DNA from: Brugia malayi
Taxonomy: Eukaryota > Nematoda > Chromadorea > Rhabditida > Onchocercidae
Assembly: GCF_000002995.4 (NCBI RefSeq)
Contig: NW_025062475.1
Coordinates: 4,130,528 to 4,194,527 of the forward strand
Direction: 5' to 3'
DNA length: 64,000 nucleotides
Positions 55,595 to 64,000 of the stretch are shown piece by piece. The translations under genes were made by a program, and so were the position numbers. Below the pieces are notes generated by a model. It was not told where the DNA came from. It saw nothing but the letters and a program-made list of their open reading frames with translations, and ran no database searches. The stretch's first letter is position 1, and the number at the start of each line of letters is the position of its first letter.

Positions 55595-56717
55595 CACAAG
55601 TTTCGATTATCACTATCACTAATTAAGTCATTTTAAACTTTTCCTTTTTTTTCTTAAAAAAAAAAAGGAAGAAAAAGAATTTTATAAAATAAAAAAGAAA
55701 TGAAAGAGAGAAGAAATGATGCGACTCGTTGACAAATTTTCTATGAGAAAAAAAAAATGTATTTCGAAAAAAAGACGCTGAAAATGATGTCTATTTGCGC
55801 TTTTTGTAGTGTTCAACTACAATTATTTAAAGTCAATCGAAAGTGTCATCTATACACTTTCAACCTTCAACTTTCAACCTTCACCTTTCACCTCTTATCT
55901 TTTACTGTAGAGCAAACAAAATCAATGATGTAAATTAAATTAAATTTCAGTTAATTTCTCTTTTCTTTCTTAAAAAAAATTGTCATTGTTATCATTGATA
56001 ACTTTTTATTGCTTTTTCTTTTGTTGTATTCAAAAAATTTTAGCAAAACATTTACTTTTGTGCATCTTGGCTCTTTTTAAAATTAAAATTAAAATTAAAA
56101 AAAAAAAAACATGCCAAGCATTCATTACTGCACAATTAACTAATACTTTTACAATCCATTAATTCAATTTTGAAATATAATTTGACAATTTTTTGATAAT
56201 ATATCATTAATTAAAAGACTATTTACTTATAGCAATGATATTTTTCACATTTTATTCTCACTGGTTTTTATCATTTCAAAATGATAACTTATCACTGCAG
56301 ATTAATAATGATACTCGAAGAAATCTCAAAAATTTTTTGGATATTTTCAAAAAAGAAAAGTCATAGTTTAAATTTATTGTCATTCGAAGAAGTTAAGGTT
56401 GCATTAATGGAACAAATTATCCTAGTAACATTGACCTTTTTCTTTTCTTACAATGTCATTTGAGGTGATATCATTGCGACATTACCGCTCAATAAATGAC
56501 AGTTGCAATTTCTCGTTGCACACATTTCTCTATGCAAATTATCTTCAATTTCATTCATTGCATATAATCAATTTGGTTATTAAATGTGGCAGCAAGTGGT
56601 TGTGACTTGCGTATTTCTTCTGTTCAAAGCAAAATTTCATGCAATACAATTGGCCGATCACAGTTATAACGGTCGATTGATCAATCCTTAACTGATATTA
56701 ACACGGCTAGCTGATTG

Positions 56718-56743
56718 ATCGATTGATTGATTGATTGATTGAT
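56718..56743. repeat. (GATT)n microsatellite
   Basis: About six tandem GATT units with one GATC variant. Confidence 0.85.
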
Positions 56744-56974
56744 TGGAAAAGTTTAAACTTATCATCTAACAGTTTTAGGAAAATTTTTGAAAAACAAATT
56801 TTAATAATATAATTTTTATTTTGCAAAACATTTATTATTTTTGCCTTATCGATGAGTAATATCAGGAATTTATGAATGAATAAATATTAATTCTCTTATT
56901 GCATATTAGAATCAATTTTCAGGTACTTTTCCTATGATTTTGGAAGCAACCAGCAATGATACCGTGGAGAGAGT

Positions 56975-57206
56975 AAAACTAAAATCAAATGAATCGGAAA
57001 AGTAAGATTAAAGTTAAATGAATCGTGAAGGTAAAAGTAAAATCAAATGGATTAGGAAAATGCAAATAAAATGAGATGAATCAGGAAAATGGTAGAGTAA
57101 AATGAAATGAATCAGGAAAATGGTAGAGTAAAATGAAATGAATCAGGAAAATGGTAGAGTAAAATGAGATGAATCAGGAAAATGTGAGTAAAATGCAATG
57201 AATCAA
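56975..57206. repeat. 31-bp minisatellite
   Basis: Units of the form GAGTAAAATGAAATGAATCA plus GGAAAATGGTA repeat with period 31. The middle copies (57070-57180) are almost identical; the left copies (from 56975) have diverged. The right end breaks off near 57206. Confidence 0.85.
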
Positions 57207-58338
57207 ATTGCTAACAGTTGATAACGACTAGTATCGTACATAAATTTGTGGTACACCTAGAAGTGATAATATTTCTTCGATTGTATGGCAGAAACTAAAT
57301 GATAAAAGAAAACGAAATAAGAGAATAATCTCAAGTAAGCATCTGTCTTTAATTCATTGCTATTGTATGATTTTTTTTTTTTTTAATTATTAATTATTAT
57401 TAAATGATTAATACTCACTGATTTAAAGACAATTATTTATTTGATTTCAAATATTAGTACTTAATTTCCATTCTTCTTATATAAGATTAGTTAGTTAGTA
57501 TTTTTATTTTTTTCTTGATGATAATTTAACTTATTTATCAGACAAACACATTAATCTTTTAATTACTTCACTTTATCAATAAACTAATACAAAATATAAT
57601 GATGAAATGAAACTAAGAAAATGCGATTTAATTAAAAATTGAAATATTAGAAAGTTTACACTGTAAATGCATTATTGTTGCAAATTCTAAGTTCCAATCA
57701 TTCAATATTTCAACTTATTTATTTAAATTTTGTTTTAAAAAAAAAGATTAAAAAAAATGAACAATTATGCAAGCCACTTGCAATATTTATAGAAAAAAAA
57801 TTGAATTATTTGATTGCTGTCATAATTTTCACATGTGTTTAATATGTTATTTTTTATTTAAATTTTGTTTTTTGTTTTTGTTTTTTTTTTTTTTTTTGTT
57901 TTTTAAGTCTTGATGTTAAAATATCTTATTGTATCATTTTAAAAAATGCAATCAATTGAAATTTTAACAAATTTTATATTACTCAAATTGTGCATTATTA
58001 AATGAAATGAAATTATTCCAATTTAGAAGTGTAGTTTAAATTAATATAGCAAGCAAATATAGTAGGATCAAATTTAATAGTTTAATAAAAGGATAATTGA
58101 TTTCTTAAGTTTAAATTGCTATTATTATAATTTTATTTTTTAATTTTATAATAAAATTAATTTATTGTAATGTAAACTATTTTCTTGATAGCATCATTTC
58201 ATGAATTGATTTTAATTTTTCAGTTCGAAATAGATCAAATTTACTTTTAAAAAATACATTATTTCATGATTTGATTTTAGTTTTTTCTTTTTTTTTTTAA
58301 CTTTTTGAAATAAATCGAATTAGTATAATTAATGCAAA

Positions 58339-59331
58339 ATGCATTCAGAAAATAAAGAAACATTATCCAATCAGACAAATGGCGCAAATGGTGAATTTTA
58401 TAGCAATGTCACAGACAGTATGAATACGACAATGATGGCATGCAATTTTTAAATTTCTCATCAATTTTGTTAAAATTTTTTTTTTTAAAAAAAAAATGAG
58501 GAAAAAAGATTGAATTAAGGAGAGTCAATTGCGCTTCAAATAACAAAAAAAAAAAAAAAAATGCGATAGAATTGGATTGTCTAGTGAGTAGGATTATAAT
58601 GAAATGGTGCTATTCCAAATGTTTGATAAAATTGGATTTAATATTTACTTGAATGCCTCTTTAAAATAAATTCAATTTAAAATTCATTAATTATAAATCC
58701 AATAATTAATTTCTCATTTATGATTTTTTTTTCGAAAGAAAAGAAGAATATTTTAGATGATATCAGACACAAAAAATTCCTCAATTACTCCAAGTAGGTT
58801 AAAATTTTAAATTTACCAAATTGTTTATTAATGAAAATTCATTTTTCACATCAAAATTTTAATTGCAATTTTGCAAGTTTTAATAATACTTTAAATATTG
58901 AAAATTAAATGACATCTAATATCATTTAATTAAATAATTTATGATTGTATGAGTTTGATTGATTTAAAATTAACAAAATCAAAAGTAATAAAAAAATTCT
59001 ATTAAAAAAAAATAGATTATTGTTCGATGTTTTATTGAATCTTAACATTGAACAATACACAGTATAGTTTATGTAATATAAAATTTTTTGTAATTTCAAA
59101 AATTGGAAGCAAAGTTTCAATTAATTTACAATTAAATAAATTTATTGTTTTTTTTTTTTTTTTTTTTTTATTGAAATAATATGAAAATTTATAGTGGGAA
59201 AAGTGTTAATAGCAATGAGTGTCACAACAATATTAACAATAATTGTCACCTTTGTATTAACCATTTATATCACCGAGAAGAGATTATTCACTGAGCGACA
59301 AATAGCTATGCAAATAATTCCAACCGGATAA
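58339..59331 (+). CDS. 71-residue single-pass membrane protein, unidentified
   Basis: Two exons (58339-58417 and 59195-59331) join in phase 1. The first gives a hydrophilic N-terminus with several Asn-X-Ser/Thr sites (MHSENKETLSNQTNGANGEF, YSNVTD). The second begins GKVLIAMSVTTILTIIV and continues through one membrane span to the basic stop-transfer YITEKRLFTERQ and the end MQIIPTG. An outward N-terminus with glycosylation sites and a short cytosolic tail is the simplest topology. The stop codon sits at the loop side of an 18-bp hairpin. No family is recognised. Confidence 0.6.
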
Positions 59332-59357
59332 GTAATTTAATCCGGTTGGAATTATTT
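59312..59357. promoter_or_regulatory. Perfect 18-bp hairpin spanning the stop codon
   Basis: 59312-59329 pairs exactly with 59340-59357 (AAATAATTCCAACCGGAT and its complement), with a 10-nt loop AAGTAATTTA. The last four codons and the first base of the TAA are in the left arm. It could act as a 3' end, stability or translation-termination element in the RNA, or be a transposon footprint. Confidence 0.85.
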
Positions 59358-60973
59358 TTAACTCATATTTTGTTTTTTCATTTTTTCTTTATAAGCTTTG
59401 TAATAAAATACGTTTGTTTACATTTTTCTCAAATCCTACAATATAGCATTTCAAAATAATAAAATTTCAAATACAAATAAAAATAACTGTTTAATTAAAA
59501 AAAAAATGAGCGATCAAGAATTTATATTTTGATATTTTTAATCAAAGAATTTCATGAAGCAATTAGATTTTTATTTTGACTTTTGACCTTTATTCATTTT
59601 ACAAATACTTTTAAGTATAATTTTATCTTTAATAGAAATGGATAAGTAGAACTGATTTAAAATACTCTTCATTGATCATTTAGCTGATCGGTTATTTTCC
59701 TATAAATCAGTTAATCGATCGCTTATTATTTTCATATGCATAATTGAGTGCTAATTAAAATGTATTAATTATTCAATAATAGAAATAAAATACTTTTGTT
59801 TACATTCTTCGTTTATTTTCCTATAATTCTTTTATCTTTTTTTTAAAATGAAAAAAAAAAAACGAATTTTAACTTTTCACTCAAATATCATTGATTACGG
59901 TTTTCTCTTCTTTTTTTTTTTTTTTATTCAAAAAATCTGTCATTAAAATATTTCACTAAAAACTATTTTTTTTTCTCTGTGATAATTGAATATCAATTTC
60001 TTATTCACCTTTGACCCAGTCATGGATGTAAACAAATGAATTATTAAACGACCTTATGTTAATTTACTACTATCAATTTACTTAATTACTATTAATCACT
60101 TAATTTGCTACCATTTAATTATAACTATTTCATTACTTTTTAACAAATATCTCAAACATTCTAAAATGCTAACAATGTTTTAATAATTAAATTTAATATC
60201 ATCCAAAAAAAAAAAATGTCAAAAATCTTTAGAACTGCTTAAAATTGTCCTCATTTCATACATATCAGTTCATTAATCGTTTCGTTCAAAAGTCAATGAC
60301 ATAAAACTATGTCAATACTTCTTGCATTTCAAGCTAATTTATTTTTATTTTTTATTTTTTTAAATGAAATATTTCGCATAAGTGCTACCTGTGCAAGGAA
60401 TTGTTCAATCAGATAGTATTGCAATTCGCGAAATCATTTTGTTACTAATTAATCATAAATATTATTAGGTATTATTATTATTATTATTTAGGCATTAGAT
60501 ATTATTTTAATAGAATAAGTGCAACCTATAAACTAATAGAAATTAGTAGTAGAAATTTAAAGTAATAATTATTAATAATGAATTGCAGAAAAAAATTACA
60601 TCAATTACAATTACAGAAAAAAATAATGAAGAATAAAAAAGGAATTAAGAATTTCTTAATTATTAATTGAATATTCAATAATAATAGATAAACAATACGC
60701 AATTTTTATTAACAATTTTATTATTTATGTATATTAAATATTTGATTGTAATTTGAATTACTTTGAAAAATTAGTTTTCTTTATTGATAAATTTTGATTG
60801 TATGTTTCATTTGATGAATTTGCCAATATCAGATGTTTTTCTCATTTGTTGATAAAATTATTGATAATAATTTCGTAAAAGTGAACAAAAATTAGAACAG
60901 TGATAACTGTTAACAGTAATAATTGCAAAAATTATTATTTCAAATAGAAATTCATTTAAAAATGCTTTAGATT
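59358..60973. other. AT-rich intergenic spacer before the galactosyltransferase
   Basis: No exon was seen. It has short TTA runs near 60470-60490. Confidence 0.45.
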
Positions 60974-63716
60974 ATGAGAAGATTCTCTTATACAAAATTG
61001 ATAAGAGGGAAATTAATTGGAATCTGGACTGTAGTGATAATCATTATCATTTCTCTTTTCTGGATTTATCATCATCAAAAATTATGCGATTTTTCCATAA
61101 AACAAGAAATTTCAATGTTAAATTCAACTTTCCAACAATCATCACAATCAGAATTTGTGAAAGGATTAGAATTTCGTTATGTATGGCATAAAATTAATCA
61201 ATACGAAATGATTTTTCAACCATTTTGGTATTTGATCGAACCATCGGTATGTACAAGTATGTGCTACAAACAAACAAACAAACAACAGAAAAAAAAAAGC
61301 AAAGCAAAAATCATAATTTGTTTTTTTAATCAAATTGAAGTATTTTTAAACGAATTATCTAAAAACTCAATAATAAGTGAACTTAATTTTTACACTATTA
61401 TATATATATATATATTTTATAAACAAATATTAAAGTAAATTATTTTATAAAATAATTTTTCTTTTCTTTTTTAAAAAATTTTGAAATACTTTGATATATG
61501 CTAAATTTTTCTCTCTGATAAAATATTAATGAGATGAATCATTTATTCAATTGAAAATCTTTCTAAATTCATTTCTGATATTTTTTGTCAGTTTCATTTT
61601 TTTTTTCCAATAGAATGATTAAATTTGTGGAATTTAAGAATACTATTTTTGATTACTGTAATTTATCAAAGTGGTTAAATATATTAGCAAAGAATTAAAA
61701 AAAAAAATTCTATTAAATTTGATAGTTTATAGAGAAGAATAATAAAAATAGGAAAAAAAAATTTAATTTCAGAAAAAAAATATGCAAAAATACTTGTTTA
61801 CATTGCAATAACACCGGACGAGAATGGTTTATTAATTAGAAATTTAATTAGAAATACCTGGGCAATTGAAGCTAAAAATAATGAAATTGAGGTATGCAAT
61901 TGCATTTTTCTTTTCTGTTAACATTACAGTTTGAAATTTGTCAAATGAATAAATTATTTTTGAATAGCAATGATTATATATGAGTATTGTATTTCAATGA
62001 TAAATGATTACATTTAATGAGAAAAAATTAGGAGGAAAATTCGAAAATAGAAGTTAAATGTAAAAAATATATTTTAACTTTCTTTTTTAATTAAATCATT
62101 AATATGAAAGGAAAATTTTAACCTTTTTAAAATTAAATCATTAATATGATAGTAGTATCTTGACATTTTTTTTCGCTTAAATTTAAATTAATTTTGAAGA
62201 ATTTTAAAATTATTTCAGATAGTCTTTTCAATTGGAATTGGAAATGGTAGAGAATTAAATCAAATGAATAATACCGATGCAATTTTTGAGGAAAACATGC
62301 AATTTCATGATATTTTACTCGCAAATTTTGTTGATAGGTATTATTGTTGTTATGTTTGCATAAATTTCAAAAATTTATATTTTTTTTTGAATGATTTAAG
62401 TGAATTTTTTGAAAAAAATAGCTTAATTAATCAGTTAAATTGATAAATAATGAGTTAAATAAGCAATTAAGAGAAATAATGCAATTATATATTATCAAAA
62501 AATTTTCCAACTATTAAGTATTAATAATTAATTGGGCAATAATTTTATCATTTCATTTATTTTCTTTCATCCGATTCAAATTCAATGTATTTTATTTGTG
62601 ATTATTGTTTAAGCATTAAAAAAATATAATAATATATGCAACAATGATATTTAATTTATAAACTTTAAAAAAAAAACAATAATATTTAATTTTTTAAATT
62701 ATTCACAAATATTATTCTTACACATTTATTTAGAAAAAAAAAAATTTTTAGATGGGAAAATTTATTGTTAAAATGGTGGAGCAATAATTATTATCACAGT
62801 TCACAATGTTCACATATTTCATTAATGGCTAGCATAGATTCAGATGCTATTTTATTTGGTAAAAATTTCAAAAAATTACTCGATACTAAGAGTAACACAT
62901 TTGATGGATATTTAGGATGCACGGTAAATTTTCTTTTTTATTAATTATTTTTTTATAAAATATTTCAAAAGAAATAATTTTATTCTTTTTTTTTTAAAAT
63001 TATTTTAATTAATGTAATATTTTTTTAAAGATACTTTCAAAACAACCAATTATACGTGATAATTTTAATCGTTATTACGTGAATAAATGGCAATGGCCTG
63101 GTGATATACTTCCAGTTTATTGTAGTGGAACAATGATTATTGGAAATGTTCAGGTAAAGGAAATTAATAATATATTAATATTATTTATTGCTTTTTCTTT
63201 TGATCTATTTGTTTGTTTATTTATTTATTTATCTTTTTTTTTTTTTTTTTTTTTGATTAATATGATATAAATTTAAAGATAAATTAAAAATAGCTTATTA
63301 TATATATTAATTTGCTATTTGATAAGAAATTTATCAATATAATGAAATTAATGGGAGAAATTTGATAGGCATGCAAAAAAATTTCAAATGTTATACCAGA
63401 ACTTGGTATTCATTATATTACCGGATTTCGAATTTTTGATGTTCTTACCGGACCAATTGCTCAGGTGTGTTATTATCATTTCGAATTGTTGTTGTTAGAT
63501 TATTTTTTTTCCTTTTTTCTTTTTTCTATGAACTATGAAAATCTTTAGGCAGCTGGATTACAACTTCGAAATATTCCTGGAATACAACCTTGGTTACCTG
63601 TAATTGATATTTGTCAATCGCATATCATTGTCATTCATTCAGTAAAAATGGATGAATTTAACGCTTTCTTCTATTATCGGTTGATAAATTTGATCATTTC
63701 AATCAATAAATCTTAA
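60974..63716 (+). CDS. Family-31 beta-1,3-galactosyltransferase-like enzyme, type II membrane protein
   Basis: Seven exons (60974-61256, 61773-61891, 62219-62337, 62752-62923, 63031-63153, 63369-63464, 63549-63716) join in phase to 359 residues, a normal length for the family. A short basic N-terminus (MRRFSYTKLIRGK) is followed by a single span GIWTVVIIIIISLFWIY, the usual Golgi signal anchor. Family motifs follow in order: NLIRNTW (the RxxIRxTW motif), FHDILLANFVD, LLKWWSNNY with a Cys, DSDAIL in the place of the metal-binding DxD, GYLGC, WPGDILPVYCSGTMIIG (YCSG motif) and a final Cys-containing tail. It probably transfers Gal or GlcNAc from a UDP-sugar in the Golgi lumen; the acceptor cannot be told. 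The donor at 61257 (A|GTATGT) rather than 61247 keeps the frame. Confidence 0.9.
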
Positions 63717-64000
63717 TTTTAATTTATTATATAATCTTAAATGCTTAAGTATTTGAATTTAATTTCAATTTATATTTATAATATATAATTCTCCATTACT
63801 TAATACAAATTAGAACATTTAACTTTAATTTTTACACTTTATGTTATATATCTTTCACTAATAATTTTCATCTTTTTGTATATAACACATATTTTTTTTG
63901 AAAAAAAATTTCATTATCCATAATATTTGTAGTCTTAATTTATTTTAACTTTTTTCTTTTCCTGAAACAGACAACGATGTTGTAGTGGTCATGAGAAGCA
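63717..64000. other. 3' flank of the galactosyltransferase to the window end
   Basis: AT-rich sequence. A splice-acceptor-like CTGAAACAG at 63962-63970 precedes RCCSGHEK in one frame, which might start an exon of a next gene, but 30 bases are too few to judge. Confidence 0.3.

Larger units (their letters stand above)
52228..58338. other. Six-kilobase AT-rich region with simple repeats and a minisatellite
   Basis: Despite its length, I found no exon with paired splice sites and protein-like content. It holds homopolymer A/T tracts, a TTA repeat (55503-55594), a GATT run (about 56718-56743) and a 31-bp minisatellite (about 56975-57206). The plus-strand open frames are Phe/Ile/Lys-rich noise. 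It may be intergenic or contain introns or regulatory DNA for the flanking genes. Confidence 0.5.

Overview
The window is AT-rich eukaryotic nuclear DNA with short exons, introns mostly of about 50-800 bp, T-rich 3' splice sites (TTTTCAG, TTTTTAG) and long AT-rich spacers. Several proteins look nematode-like: a UAF-1-type U2AF large subunit ending in HRRQF, an UNC-25-type glutamate decarboxylase and an EPG-3/VMP1 protein. Splice-leader-like acceptors sit just upstream of several start codons. A parasitic spirurid/filarial nematode is the best guess, inferred from intron size and AT content. All gene models below were assembled by hand from splice sites, reading phase and family similarity.

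Layout. Position 1-219 (-) holds the N-terminus of an unidentified membrane protein. Position 3182-5159 (-) is a cryptic three-exon gene for a small basic membrane protein. Position 5317-6563 (+) is a UBE2L3-like E2 whose catalytic cysteine is serine. Position 7055-11013 (-) is uaf-1 (U2AF65), followed by a GC-richer divergent spacer and 12018-15415 (+), the C-terminal domain of ribosome-biogenesis factor URB1/NPA1. Then come VMP1/epg-3 at 16386-19824 (+), glutamate decarboxylase (unc-25) at 21365-27807 (+), and a secreted Cys-rich, probably GPI-anchored protein at 29276-31208 (-) whose intron carries a 0.3 kb TTA repeat.

From 32 to 48.4 kb every gene is on the minus strand: RPRD1, DRG2, SDHAF2, TM2D2, a TRM5 relic, a DMAC2L-like C-terminal half, a mitochondrial prolyl-tRNA synthetase relic and two orphan exons. 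Four of these concern mitochondria or tRNA. The downstream part (32-38 kb) is decaying. TRM5 has two frameshifts, one caused by a 10-bp tandem duplication, and has lost its C-terminal part; it runs directly into the DMAC2L exons. The prolyl-tRNA synthetase has an in-frame stop, a phase break and no motif-3 arginine. The pattern suggests a deletion plus loss of constraint in an operon-like cluster, unless it reflects sequence error.

The right third is sparse: an unidentified Ser/Thr/Glu-rich protein (49781-51093, +), a polyQ tail-anchored protein (51712-52227, -), about 6 kb of AT-rich repeat-bearing DNA, a 71-residue membrane protein whose stop codon lies in an 18-bp hairpin (58339-59331, +), and a family-31 galactosyltransferase (60974-63716, +).
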